Shown: in pieces, positions 7,295 to 16,229 of the stretch
How positions within the stretch are numbered: position 1 is the stretch's first letter
How the letters are laid out: each line of letters opens with the position of its first letter
The notes under the pieces: generated by a model
Database searches by the model: none
The model's input: only the letters and a program-made list of their open reading frames with translations
Told to the model about the DNA's origin: nothing
Source: a candidate division CSSED10-310 bacterium
Lineage (GTDB): Bacteria; CSSED10-310; JAFGJC01
Direction: 5' to 3'
Assembly: GCA_016929305.1 (NCBI GenBank)
Contig: JAFGJC010000181.1
Location: 1 to 21,348, forward strand
Length of the DNA stretch: 21,348 bases
Made by a program: the position numbers and the translations under genes

Positions 7295-7433
7295 ATACAT
7301 CACCTCCCCTTTTTGGGTGGTAAATAAATCCAACATTAGAATCCCTTTCATTGTGTTTCGCTATGAGAACTTCCCGATTGCACAATACTTGGATGAATTC
7401 TTTAAGAAGTTGACCGATTATACCTGCTGTCGG

Positions 7434-8069
7434 CTACCTCTTCATTAACTTGAGATTTTCTTTAGACGGGTGGTTAGGATTAATTTCAAGTAAAGCCTCT
7501 AATTCTTTAATTGCTTCATCCTTTTTCCCTTGAACATGAAACAAAATTAAGGCAATGTTTGCACGAGAATCTTGTCCATCAAGACCCCTAGGATCTAACT
7601 TAATTGCCTCTCGGTATTCCTGCAATGCATTTTGAATGTCGTTTTTATTATCATAAAGCAATCCGAGCTTAAAATGAGCATCAGCGGCATTAGGCTGTAA
7701 CCTTAGAACCTCCTTGAACTCAATAATCGCCAGATTTAATTCATCGACATCTGTCCATTTTGTCCTATACGTCTGTTTGGGAAATGTCGAGCCAATTTCT
7801 CTGATATTGATATTGTTCTTTTGAGCAGCCTTAAGGTGATAAGCCATACCCAAGTTATAATGAGCATCGACATGATCTTGATCGATAGCGATGGCTTTTT
7901 TAAATTCCGCAATGGCTTCATCAATCTTACCCTGACCCATTAATAAAGTGCCTTTATTAAATGCGGACTGGCCTGGAGTTTCAGCCAAACTCAGTGAAAC
8001 AAAACATATTGAAGAAAAAATAAATAACCCCGCTGTGAATACGGTGAACTCTATCTTAGTTTTACCCAT
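7434..8069 (-). CDS. Exported TPR-repeat protein
   Basis: I chose ATG 8069 (211 residues), preceded by AAGGAG at 7 nt; an in-frame ATG six codons up has a poorer site. The signal peptide has a hydrophobic core (FTVFTAGLFIFSSICFVSL) and probable cleavage after SLA. The mature part holds about four tetratricopeptide repeats: SAFNKGTLLMGQGKIDEAI, DAHYNLGMAYHLK, DAHFKLGLLYDNKNDIQNAL and the last around IALILFHVQGKKDEAI. Insertions between the first repeats contain a KTYRTKW-type polar stretch. TPRs bind partner proteins; this one would act in the periplasm or outside. It is preceded by promoter-like site B, which it shares with the sigma gene, the BamE-like gene and the left Pro/Thr gene. Confidence 0.87.
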   Translation of the reverse strand: MGKTKIEFTVFTAGLFIFSSICFVSLSLAETPGQSAFNKGTLLMGQGKIDEAIAEFKKAIAIDQDHVDAHYNLGMAYHLKAAQKNNINIREIGSTFPKQTYRTKWTDVDELNLAIIEFKEVLRLQPNAADAHFKLGLLYDNKNDIQNALQEYREAIKLDPRGLDGQDSRANIALILFHVQGKKDEAIKELEALLEINPNHPSKENLKLMKR

Positions 8070-8199
8070 TTTAATTCTCCTTTTCACCCTTGATAAGGTT
8101 GTAAAATTTTATTAACCACTTCTCGAAAATGCGTATAACTAAAACGACATTGAAAAGCTCCTTCTGAAAATTCCAAATCTCATTGACACGTTACATCTG

Positions 8200-8232
8200 T
8201 ATAAACGATCCAAAACGAAAAGTTACAGTATG
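8200..8232 (-). promoter_or_regulatory. Bipartite promoter-like motif, site B
   Basis: Minus strand: CATACTGTAAC, 14 nt, CGTTTATA (8200-8207), CAG, ATG. It lies 130 nt upstream of ATG 8069. The upstream box has the invariant AC, G and A positions. A TTGACA hexamer also overlaps this site, but I see no good -10 at the right distance. Confidence 0.55.
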
Positions 8233-8240
8233 TCAAGAAC

Positions 8241-8262
8241 AAAAAATGAGTGTTAAACACTC
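8241..8262 (-). terminator. Candidate rho-independent terminator of the left CHAT gene
   Basis: On the minus strand GAGTGTTTAACACTC (8248-8262) is followed by ATTTTTTG. It lies 86 nt beyond the CHAT stop codon. The stem is short (5 to 7 bp, AT-rich), so termination may be weak. Being just upstream of site B, it could instead be an operator. Confidence 0.45.
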
Positions 8263-8347
8263 TAGCATGATATTTGGTTAATGTATTTTTTCAGTAATTC
8301 CGCTGAAGATGAAACCCTGCTGCATTTTATATGTCGAAAACCTTATG

Positions 8348-11300
8348 TTACAGACCGGTAACAAAAAACGCGCCCCAGTGAAAAGGCGAATACCCTTTTT
8401 TCATCATTGAAATCTGAGCTTCCTTGAGAGCTTTCGCGGGTCGCATATCATTTTGTATATGATTTTTATAAAAGCGCACGATGATATCTTTTGTCGATTC
8501 ATCTTCCACCATCCAAAGTGAACTGACAACAGCTTGCGCACCGGCATGGAGAAACCCGGCAGGTAAACCGACATATTCATCGGATTTACGCTTGACTGCG
8601 ATCAAACCGGTTTCACAAGCGGATAACACCACCAGGCGCGTCTTTTTCAGCTTCATTTTATAAAAAATATCCGGCAGGCTAAGCATTTCACTTGGGGTTT
8701 TATTCGATTCGATACAAAACGTGATTGACCTGCCGTCACGTGTAAGCAACCTTTTTGACTCGGACGGATCCTTCTTATTCATTGCCAATTTAAATCCGGA
8801 TGCATCAGGATTGTTCATGTCAAACACACCATGGCAGGCAAAATGCAGATATCCGGTGTCTGATGATGATTCGATTATTTTTTCATACCGAACTTCATCT
8901 TTAATTAAAAAAATGGACTGATCAGAATCAAAAAATTCCCGTATGTTTTGCAGCTCGATTTCTGTATGAGGAAGATCGGCTGTGGGATTGGCTATCGCTG
9001 TGATGCCTGCTGCTTTTTCTTCCGGATTCTGGAGTGTATGATAAAGAATAGATGCGTTTGGAATAAATGTGATTTCATAATCTTCTAAAATATACCTTTT
9101 CTGATTGCCTTGATTCCGCTTCATCAAATGCAGGGGCAGGATATGCAGCCCTTTGTGAGGTGACAGCAATAATCTTCTTATTCCTTTCTTAATCAGTTTT
9201 TTGTCTATCGCATCGAATATTTGCTCGTAAATTTCCTTAAGAATATCCTGCAAACTCTCTTCCCATTGCACCTGTTCAGAAATACCTGATGATTCTGATC
9301 GAAGTTTGGCGCATACATTTAACCATCGGCTGGTCAGTCTTTCGAGGTCTTCACTCCTGAACTTCTCATTTATAAAAATCCATCCTTCCTCACTGTCCCT
9401 TGAATCAAAAACGGTTATCAACAGTGTACCAAATTCTGTAACACAGAATTCGAGCAGCGCCGCATCCTTTCCCGGCAGAAGTGATCGGATTTTTTCAAAG
9501 GTTATTCCCTCCTGAAAAAAGTCTGATCGATATCTTTTGATCTTCTTGATGTGTTTCTCCAATTGACTCCGAATTGTTTTCAGATCTTTGGTAATATCAA
9601 GAAATCCACGACTGTTAGGTCCCGGATATTTCAGCTCTCCTTCCAATTCATTAATTCGATCGACGAATCTTCTGTAATCGTTTTGAACTTGTACTGGCGC
9701 CATAAGAAGTTTTATCCGATCTAAAGCCATTCGATCCGATAAAAACCTGGCTTTACCTCTATCAAGTATTTCTACTGATTTTTTATGGTTTCCAGTTTTT
9801 GCGTGACATAAAGAAGCCAGGTAAAAGATTGAACTTCCCTCCTCCAGAATGTTTTCCCGTGTTTTATGCGTTAAACTTTGTTGATAGAGAAGCTCAAATG
9901 ACTTTAGCGCTAAATCGAAAGCTGTTTCAGCCTGTTGAAAGTTACCTTGACTGAGATTGATGATACCTAGCTCCCGGTTGATGATCATGTTCTGTCTGGG
10001 AAAACTGTACTGGGTATACATCGTTGAAGCTTCCGTCAAATTAGAGACGGCATGTTTCAAATTAGATTGTTTTTTTCCTGATTCTCTTTTTTTATATATA
10101 AGACCCAGACTGAGTTTTGTCCTTCCCCAATCATCAGCGGAGAAATTCGGATTAAAAAATTTCAATGCATTGTTATAGAACAGAATAGCTTTTTCAATAT
10201 TTTCTGCCGGATTCACCTGATGAAAATCCCTGTAAAAATCCCCAAGATTTTCATTTATTCTTGCCCAAAAATCTGGAAATCTGTCTTCCGTCGCTATTTC
10301 CAACGCTGTTGTTTCGTATTCAATCGCCTTTTCGAGATTTTTTATTCGATCACCTTCGATGCGAAGATTGAAAATGGTCCCCAGATTCATGAATGCTTTT
10401 ATCCATAATTCCGGATGGCTTTCCTTATTGGCTACTTCCAGAACATTTTTGTAACATGCAATAGCATCCTCAAGATTATCAGCTCGTTCACCCCACAAGC
10501 GTTCTCTATAAGCATTTCCCATGTTAAGCTGAATGATAGCCCAATATACAGGGGATGATTGATGGGTAAATATTTCAAGAGCGTTCCGGAAATGTGAAAT
10601 AGCACTCTCAAAATTCTCTGCCCTATCACCTCGAAAAGGCTGACATAAAATGATGCCAAGATTAATTTGTGTTCGTCCCCAGTCCTCAGGAAATTTTTCT
10701 TGATCGAATATTTCACATGCTTTCCTGAAACAACAGACAGCCCTGTTCAGATTATCCGCACGGTTTCTTCGAACTCTGTACGAATAGACACTGCCGAGAT
10801 TATTTTGATTTCTAGCCCAGTAGACAGGGAAATACGGTTTTTTAAAAATTTTAAGCGCATTATGATAACACCTTATCGACTTTTCAACATTGTCTGCTGT
10901 TTTTTCAAATATATATTTTGCGAATGCCGTTCCTCGATTCATTTGAGCAAATGCCCACTTTTCCGGATGGTTTTCCTGAGTGTATACTTCGAGTGCCTTG
11001 GTGTTGTAATCAATGGATTTTTTAAGAGATTGAACCCGGTCGCCATGAAGGCGAAACAAATACAAAACACTCAGGTTAAAGTGTGTTCCCGCTTTCAAAA
11101 CAGGAAATATTTTACCCACAGGACGTTGGAGTGCATTCTCACCCAGTGCAATACCTTCTTCCATATTTAACGATCTGAAATTGATAGCGTCTTGCCCGTA
11201 GAAACCAAGTATTTTATTCAGCAGCTCCATCCAGATCGAAGGATATTTTTCACAATCCACCTGGTGAAAAATGTCCTTCGTAATAGTTACAGCTTCTTTG

Positions 11301-11626
11301 ATACCTTGAGGATTTTGAACTTTTGGAATTTCATATAGTTTTTTTCCCAATTCCAAGGGTATCCTCATGTTAGTTTCTGTCGGCATTTCTTCATCGCAGC
11401 CGAACAATGCGCTGATAACTCCATTTTTCAAACAACACCGAAGGAACAATATCTCCGAAGATATATTCTGAACGATATCGTAATTTTTTTGCTGAAGCGC
11501 TTTTTTTCGCCAACCATCAAGGAGGTTCAGTGATTGCTGGCTGATGATATTCGGATGATCCCTGAGTTGCCGGTAACGTATCAACAGACTGGGTGCTGCC
11601 ATAAATTTCCTCAGGATCTCATCCAT
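8348..11626 (-). CDS. TPR-CHAT protease, left paralogue
   Basis: I chose ATG 11626 (1092 residues): GAGGTG precedes it and its N-terminus then aligns with the right paralogue (AAPSLLIRYRQLRDHP against NMPSMIIRYQIMKDYP). The frame stays open 41 codons upstream. Residues 128-541 are nine tandem 46-residue TPR-like units (first two divergent) with a conserved Trp at unit position 5 and a (G/N)DR-x-x-N core. A helical linker follows, then a C-terminal CHAT domain, a caspase-like cysteine protease fold. The catalytic pair is present: His932 in FACHG and Cys1004 in LSACETG. The end (PFHWGAFFVTGL) is typical of CHAT. There is no signal peptide, so it is cytoplasmic. CHAT enzymes cleave specific partner proteins once the TPR part senses a trigger; the target here is unknown. 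Confidence 0.95.
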   Translation of the reverse strand: MDEILRKFMAAPSLLIRYRQLRDHPNIISQQSLNLLDGWRKKALQQKNYDIVQNISSEILFLRCCLKNGVISALFGCDEEMPTETNMRIPLELGKKLYEIPKVQNPQGIKEAVTITKDIFHQVDCEKYPSIWMELLNKILGFYGQDAINFRSLNMEEGIALGENALQRPVGKIFPVLKAGTHFNLSVLYLFRLHGDRVQSLKKSIDYNTKALEVYTQENHPEKWAFAQMNRGTAFAKYIFEKTADNVEKSIRCYHNALKIFKKPYFPVYWARNQNNLGSVYSYRVRRNRADNLNRAVCCFRKACEIFDQEKFPEDWGRTQINLGIILCQPFRGDRAENFESAISHFRNALEIFTHQSSPVYWAIIQLNMGNAYRERLWGERADNLEDAIACYKNVLEVANKESHPELWIKAFMNLGTIFNLRIEGDRIKNLEKAIEYETTALEIATEDRFPDFWARINENLGDFYRDFHQVNPAENIEKAILFYNNALKFFNPNFSADDWGRTKLSLGLIYKKRESGKKQSNLKHAVSNLTEASTMYTQYSFPRQNMIINRELGIINLSQGNFQQAETAFDLALKSFELLYQQSLTHKTRENILEEGSSIFYLASLCHAKTGNHKKSVEILDRGKARFLSDRMALDRIKLLMAPVQVQNDYRRFVDRINELEGELKYPGPNSRGFLDITKDLKTIRSQLEKHIKKIKRYRSDFFQEGITFEKIRSLLPGKDAALLEFCVTEFGTLLITVFDSRDSEEGWIFINEKFRSEDLERLTSRWLNVCAKLRSESSGISEQVQWEESLQDILKEIYEQIFDAIDKKLIKKGIRRLLLSPHKGLHILPLHLMKRNQGNQKRYILEDYEITFIPNASILYHTLQNPEEKAAGITAIANPTADLPHTEIELQNIREFFDSDQSIFLIKDEVRYEKIIESSSDTGYLHFACHGVFDMNNPDASGFKLAMNKKDPSESKRLLTRDGRSITFCIESNKTPSEMLSLPDIFYKMKLKKTRLVVLSACETGLIAVKRKSDEYVGLPAGFLHAGAQAVVSSLWMVEDESTKDIIVRFYKNHIQNDMRPAKALKEAQISMMKKGYSPFHWGAFFVTGL
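10004..11245 (-). repeat. Nine tandem 46-codon units in the left CHAT gene
   Basis: Nine units of exactly 46 codons (residues 128-541). Units 3-9 are clear (starting HPEKW, FPVYW, FPEDW, SPVYW, HPELW, FPDFW, SADDW). The first two keep the length but have lost much of the consensus. The DNA has diverged, so this is an old protein-level repeat. Confidence 0.85.
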
Positions 11627-11865
11627 TTTCATCACCTCTTTAAAATAAATTTCCTGATGAATATTATACTGTTTTAAGTAGAAACCAACAATCCCGGTAA
11701 CATAATAATCTAAATGCAGAAATGATGATTTGGATGAATTCCATAGCAAAATTGGATGTCCAACCCGGAAAGTGTGTGCTACGTGCCTTCAGTTTTTTCT
11801 ATAATGAACATATATTATACTGACGTTGAAATTCCAGGTTTGATCACTCAGTCCGGAGGTTGATC
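11627..11865. promoter_or_regulatory. Divergent CHAT intergenic region
   Basis: 239 bp drive both CHAT genes. The minus-strand promoter is clear (11663-11691). For the plus gene, AT-rich candidates TATAAT (11800-11805) and TATTAT (11812-11817) exist, but neither has a good -35. No copy of the CGTTTATA motif is present, so the two proteases seem not to be direct members of that regulon. Confidence 0.5.
11663..11691 (-). promoter_or_regulatory. Sigma70-type promoter of the left CHAT gene
   Basis: On the minus strand TTGTTG (11686-11691) and TATAAT (11663-11668) are separated by exactly 17 nt. Transcription would start about 30 nt before ATG 11626. This is a housekeeping-type promoter, unlike the CGTTTATA motif upstream of the sigma gene. 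Confidence 0.55.
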
Positions 11866-14800
11866 ATGAAAAATCGGTTGAAACGATTACTGAATATGCC
11901 CAGCATGATCATCAGATATCAAATAATGAAAGACTACCCGGAACTCGTCAGCAAGAATGCCCTGAATATCTTAAATAGTGGAAAAGAAGAAAACCAATCG
12001 AAAAAAGATTATCAATCTATTCAAATATTATCTAAGGAATCGTTATTTATAGAAAGCTGCCTTCTGAATGGAATTTCCAGAGTATGTTTCGGCTGGAGTG
12101 ACGATCAGGGGATCAGATTGAATACCTGTATAAGTGAAGAGTTTAAGAATAATCTGGTTGAATTCTCAAGACTGCAAAAATATCCGTCTTCTGACGAAGC
12201 CGTAATATTGATAAAAGAACTCCTTAATTCAACGGATAATATTTCATTTCCACATTTATGGGGTGAGCTGAATGTCCTGCTGGGCAACGCATATTATCTA
12301 AACCGAAAAACCAATCCATCCGATGTCATCGAGCTGGCTGTTGAATATTTCAAAACCGCTATGACAGTGTTTGATCAGGAATCGTTCCCTGCAATCTGGG
12401 GCAGGATTCAGTATTTGCTCGGAAGCGCCTGTTTCTACCGCATTATTGGTAACCGTATCGAAAATCTTGAACGCGCTTTGGAACACTGCCTAAAAGCTTT
12501 GCGCATTTTTACGGCTGAAATTCATCCGTATGAATGGGCATTGACATATCATCTTATGGGCAACATATATTCAGAAAGAATCATCGGTGAACACTCTGAA
12601 AACAAGGAAAAAGGAATCGAATGTTTTCGAAAAGCCTTGACTGTATTTCAAAAGGATTCATTTCCTCTTGACTGGGCTCTGGTTCAGACGGATATGGCAT
12701 TGACATACACGGAACGCGTTGAAGGCAATCGCAGTGACAATATTGAACAGAGTCTGCACCATTTCCGGGAAGCGCTTGCGATTCGAACCAGGGAGGCATT
12801 CCCTGATGAATGGGGAATGACGATGAACAATATGGGAATCAATTACAATGACCGTATCCGAGGTGACCGGAGTGAAAACCAGGAGATGGCCATTGATTAT
12901 CTGAACCAGGCGCTGTCAGTACGTTCAAAACGGCATTCACCACGAGAATGGGCAAATACCATGACCAATCTGGGGATTGTGTATAATCAGCGTATTTGGG
13001 GAGATCGATCGGCCAACCTTGAGCAAGCGCTTCATTATTGTCATTCCGCCCTGGAAGTGATCGATGCAAAGACATCCCCGCATGCATGGGCTTCCATACA
13101 TTTAAATCTCGGCGGGAGCTATATCAACCGGGTGATGGGAAACCGTGAGCACAACCTTGAAAAAGCGGTTTGTCATTTCCGTAAGGCATTCAGAGTTTTC
13201 AAGCGATCCGCCGTTCCCTATCTGTGGAGTATCATTCATGCGAATCTCGGGCATATCAATAATATTCTCATTGCAGATCTTGGAAAAGATACCGCCGATA
13301 AAGCGATTTATCATTTCAAAGCATCTTTGAATGAAAGATCCAGGAAAGCCTTTCCGGCGGACTGGGCGATTGCTCAGGTCAATATGGCTTACGCTTTTTT
13401 TAAACGGCACAGAGGAAATCCAAAAATAAATGAAAAACGAGCGATCGGATTATTAAATAACGGTTTGGAAATTTTCGATTTGTATACATTCCCCCGGGAC
13501 CGGATAGACACTCTGGATATTCTGGCAAAAATACACATGTCCCGAAACCGTTGGAATGATGCGTTCGCCTGTTTTGAGGAAATGCGAAGCGCGGACGAGA
13601 TGCTGCATCAGTCAGAATTCCTGCATATCAGCCATGAACATCGATACCAGCTTACATCCAGGTTGTATTCAGAAGCATCCTACTGCTTGTCCCGAATGAA
13701 TAGAATTCCAGAATCCCTGGAATGGCTTGAGAATGGAAAGATCAGGGTATTGCGGGACAGAATGCAGAGAAACCGAGCCATGTTTCACCAGCTCCCTTCC
13801 GAAGACAAAGCGGAATATCTTATCCTGGAGCAGAAACTGAAGGAGCTGGAATCAGAACAGCGGAATATGTCGCTGGACACAGCGGAATATCTGAAGATGG
13901 CTGAAAATGCCAGGAAAACTCGATCTGAACTTACTATGCTTGTAACCCGGATACGTTGCTACATGCCCGATTTCCTTCATCAGGGTATTCGTTATGAGAC
14001 TATTCGGCAATGCTTGTCAGAGAAAAATGATCTTGTTGCCGTGGTTTATAATGTAACATGCCGGGGGACAGCCATAACCTTAATTTCCGGAACACCCCAA
14101 AACACATGCTTACGTACATATCTGTCAGCGGATTTCACTGATGAAGCGCTGAAACAACTTACCGACATGTGGTTTTCAGCAAATGAAAGGTTTCAATCGT
14201 CACCGGAGGCGATATCGAGCCGATTAGCGTGGGGAAATGCCATTATCGAGTGCATGGAAGAAGCTTATCGGAAGCTTTATAAACCTGTTGCCGATATCAT
14301 CAGTCATTTGCATCCAGATATTATCGTTTTCATCCCCAACAAATCATTGCATGTTCTTCCGCTTCATCTGATGAATTACGTCAAAAACGGCGGCCGCCGC
14401 TATCTTATGGACGATTATGAGATACGGTATACACCGTCATTTGAGTTAATCTGTTCAAAGAGCATGGAAACGGACAGGCAACCAATACAATCGATGATTG
14501 GAGTTTCCGATCCGACAGGCACACTTAAATGGTCGCAAGAGGAAGTGACGGGTATTTCAAATTATTTATCGCAGGTCAGTATTTTAACAGGCAGACAGGC
14601 AATAATACCGGAAGTGATGAAGCGAGCTGTTGATGCTGACGTTCTGCATATTTCCACTCACGGAATCTTCGATATCCGGAATCCGTACCAATCCAGCCTT
14701 CTTTTCTCCATTTCAGACCGTGAATCAACTGTTATCAATACCCCAGAAAACGACGACACATCATCAGTGGACATGCCCGTATCGCGGATACGTCATTTGA

Positions 14801-15198
14801 AATCAGGACGGCGCATAACCGTCGATATCACGACAAACCGCCCGGAAGGCGAACTGTGGACACTGGACAGCATTCTTAAAAATTTGAATCTTGTAAAAAC
14901 ACGACTCGTGGTCCTGTCAGCATGTGAATCCGGAATAGTGTCCATCGAACGGCTTCCGGACGAATACATCGGTCTGCCCTCAGGATTTTTGGCCGCAGGC
15001 GCCAGGACCGTTGTCTGCAGTTTATGGAAAGTCGATGATGAAAGCACCTGTGAACTGATGAAACAGTTCTACAATAATCTGCTGACAAAAGGCCAATCTA
15101 CGGCTGCCGCCCTGAGGAACGCTCAATTGACTGTGCGATCCCTGTCAAAATTTGAAAATCCATTCTTTTGGGGCGCGTTTCAGGTGTCCGGAATATGA
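11866..15198 (+). CDS. TPR-CHAT protease, right paralogue
   Basis: This is the only plus-strand gene. ATG 11866 (1110 residues) has GGAGG six nt upstream; a TTG two codons earlier is possible. Residues 128-541 are nine tandem 46-residue TPR-like units, each opening with a P-x-x-W signature (FPAIW, HPYEW, FPDEW, SPREW and so on) and carrying a G-(D/N)-R-x-x-N core. A coiled or helical linker precedes the CHAT domain. The catalytic His932 lies in ISTHG and Cys1020 in LSACESG; the two are 88 residues apart against 72 in the left paralogue, owing to a longer polar segment. The end PFFWGAFQVSGI is canonical. It is a cytoplasmic protease with unknown substrate. Colinearity with the left gene shows a duplication placed back to back. 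Confidence 0.95.
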   Translation: MKNRLKRLLNMPSMIIRYQIMKDYPELVSKNALNILNSGKEENQSKKDYQSIQILSKESLFIESCLLNGISRVCFGWSDDQGIRLNTCISEEFKNNLVEFSRLQKYPSSDEAVILIKELLNSTDNISFPHLWGELNVLLGNAYYLNRKTNPSDVIELAVEYFKTAMTVFDQESFPAIWGRIQYLLGSACFYRIIGNRIENLERALEHCLKALRIFTAEIHPYEWALTYHLMGNIYSERIIGEHSENKEKGIECFRKALTVFQKDSFPLDWALVQTDMALTYTERVEGNRSDNIEQSLHHFREALAIRTREAFPDEWGMTMNNMGINYNDRIRGDRSENQEMAIDYLNQALSVRSKRHSPREWANTMTNLGIVYNQRIWGDRSANLEQALHYCHSALEVIDAKTSPHAWASIHLNLGGSYINRVMGNREHNLEKAVCHFRKAFRVFKRSAVPYLWSIIHANLGHINNILIADLGKDTADKAIYHFKASLNERSRKAFPADWAIAQVNMAYAFFKRHRGNPKINEKRAIGLLNNGLEIFDLYTFPRDRIDTLDILAKIHMSRNRWNDAFACFEEMRSADEMLHQSEFLHISHEHRYQLTSRLYSEASYCLSRMNRIPESLEWLENGKIRVLRDRMQRNRAMFHQLPSEDKAEYLILEQKLKELESEQRNMSLDTAEYLKMAENARKTRSELTMLVTRIRCYMPDFLHQGIRYETIRQCLSEKNDLVAVVYNVTCRGTAITLISGTPQNTCLRTYLSADFTDEALKQLTDMWFSANERFQSSPEAISSRLAWGNAIIECMEEAYRKLYKPVADIISHLHPDIIVFIPNKSLHVLPLHLMNYVKNGGRRYLMDDYEIRYTPSFELICSKSMETDRQPIQSMIGVSDPTGTLKWSQEEVTGISNYLSQVSILTGRQAIIPEVMKRAVDADVLHISTHGIFDIRNPYQSSLLFSISDRESTVINTPENDDTSSVDMPVSRIRHLKSGRRITVDITTNRPEGELWTLDSILKNLNLVKTRLVVLSACESGIVSIERLPDEYIGLPSGFLAAGARTVVCSLWKVDDESTCELMKQFYNNLLTKGQSTAAALRNAQLTVRSLSKFENPFFWGAFQVSGI
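12247..13488 (+). repeat. Nine tandem 46-codon units in the right CHAT gene
   Basis: Nine units of exactly 46 codons (residues 128-541), starting FPHLW, FPAIW, HPYEW, FPLDW, FPDEW, SPREW, SPHAW, VPYLW and FPADW. The array begins and ends at the same residue numbers as in the left paralogue. Confidence 0.9.
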
Positions 15199-15232
15199 TG
15201 TTAACGGACCGGCACATTTGAAATATGATGTA

Positions 15233-15880
15233 TTACCTGATACCTGACGCAAACACACCGCGGCTGTGCGAGCCGGTATTCAGATCATTCAACTGCCTGT
15301 AATTGCCTGCGGACACCGAGCCCGTTATTCGGCGATTGTAAAAGGTATATATATTCACAACACGATCATCTCTATACAGAATAGAAATAGAATGATTTTT
15401 ATCGATCGAGTATTTCCATACATTGCGGTTCAACGTGGGTGTTTCCGTTCGCAGCGGATATCCCAGAGTCAGCAGCACCTCATCCCTGGTCATTCCTTTC
15501 TGAACAGTGCCAGAGATAATTGCATCGAGCTTTTCCGGGTTGTATGCATCCAGATTCAGAGTGTTTTCTGAAAAGACATCTCTGAATATTTCTTCCGTGG
15601 GTTTCGAATTCCATTCAGAAGCTCGGATAGTAATAACATGTGATGTTTCCGGTATTCGAATCCGGATATGCCGTCTACCCATACCCAGCAGTTCAACAGG
15701 TGTGTTGGGTGGAATCCGCGTGTGTTTCAAATGTCCAGCTGATGAATTCCCGTCCTTTTCATAAAACAGACCTACTTTTGTGTAATATATGGTGTCATCG
15801 AAATCTGCAGCTAAAATATAATTCTGAATAAGTGCCGGAAACCCCAAACTTAACAGAAGCAAAAAACAAAACTTTTTCAT
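15233..15880 (-). CDS. Secreted protein with BamE/SmpA-like C-terminal domain
   Basis: 215 residues; AAGGAG precedes ATG 15880. The signal peptide is residues 1-25 (cleavage after YILAA or ILA). Residues ~30-90 look like a small SH3-like beta domain (IYYTKVGLFYEKDG, then PVELLGMG). Residues ~118-180 match the BamE/SmpA pattern: an (I/S)GTVQKGMTRDEVLLTLG opening, then Pro, then a strand WKYSI and a second strand pair. BamE is an outer-membrane assembly lipoprotein; here there is no lipobox Cys, so it is probably periplasmic and only structurally related. It runs convergently with the CHAT gene, 34 bp away, and is preceded by promoter-like site C. Placed after the anti-sigma gene, it may be an envelope member of the regulon. 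Confidence 0.8.
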   Translation of the reverse strand: MKKFCFLLLLSLGFPALIQNYILAADFDDTIYYTKVGLFYEKDGNSSAGHLKHTRIPPNTPVELLGMGRRHIRIRIPETSHVITIRASEWNSKPTEEIFRDVFSENTLNLDAYNPEKLDAIISGTVQKGMTRDEVLLTLGYPLRTETPTLNRNVWKYSIDKNHSISILYRDDRVVNIYTFYNRRITGSVSAGNYRQLNDLNTGSHSRGVFASGIR

Positions 15881-16229
15881 GGTTAATCTCCTTGTTTTTA
15901 TGATTGTTTTTTATATGGTCATTCATATAAACGCTGTACACTGATGTGTAACCGTTTAATTTGTTATTTTTTTTCGCGACTAAATTTCGTGCTGAACTTG
16001 CCTAATAGTATGAATCCGTGTTTATGCTTCAAGAATGTAATATCGAATCCCAACGGCAGGAAGGCGGTAAATCATGACATAATCAAGGTTTTTTTAATCT
16101 CTCACATACCTTCGAGATGACATGCCATTTGGGAATCAGGACTCAGGTGCCATATCATGGTTGAAACATTGCAAAATATGAATTGGTATTCCAGACAAAA
16201 CGAATTGAAGCGTCGGGATCTTGTCGATT
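15881..16229. other. Intergenic region holding site C
   Basis: 349 bp between the anti-sigma gene and the BamE-like gene. Apart from site C and the ribosome-binding site of the BamE-like gene I see no gene, RNA, repeat or clear terminator in it. Confidence 0.55.
15926..15958 (-). promoter_or_regulatory. Bipartite promoter-like motif, site C
   Basis: Minus strand: TAAACGGTTAC, 14 nt, CGTTTATA (15926-15933), TGA, ATG. It lies 45 nt upstream of ATG 15880, almost the same distance as site A from its gene. It separates the BamE-like gene from the anti-sigma gene, giving it its own promoter. Confidence 0.6.

Noticed and set aside
2170..8347. Integron-like gene-cassette array (many unknown genes in one orientation with spacers)
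   Set aside because: I looked for attC pairs (RYYYAAC with complementary GTTRRRY). GTCTAAC near 2259 has no complementary partner, other gaps lack them, and no integrase is present.
10667..11170. 167-codon plus-strand ORF inside the left CHAT gene
   Set aside because: It lies antisense to the strongly supported repeat array and has no domain or SD.
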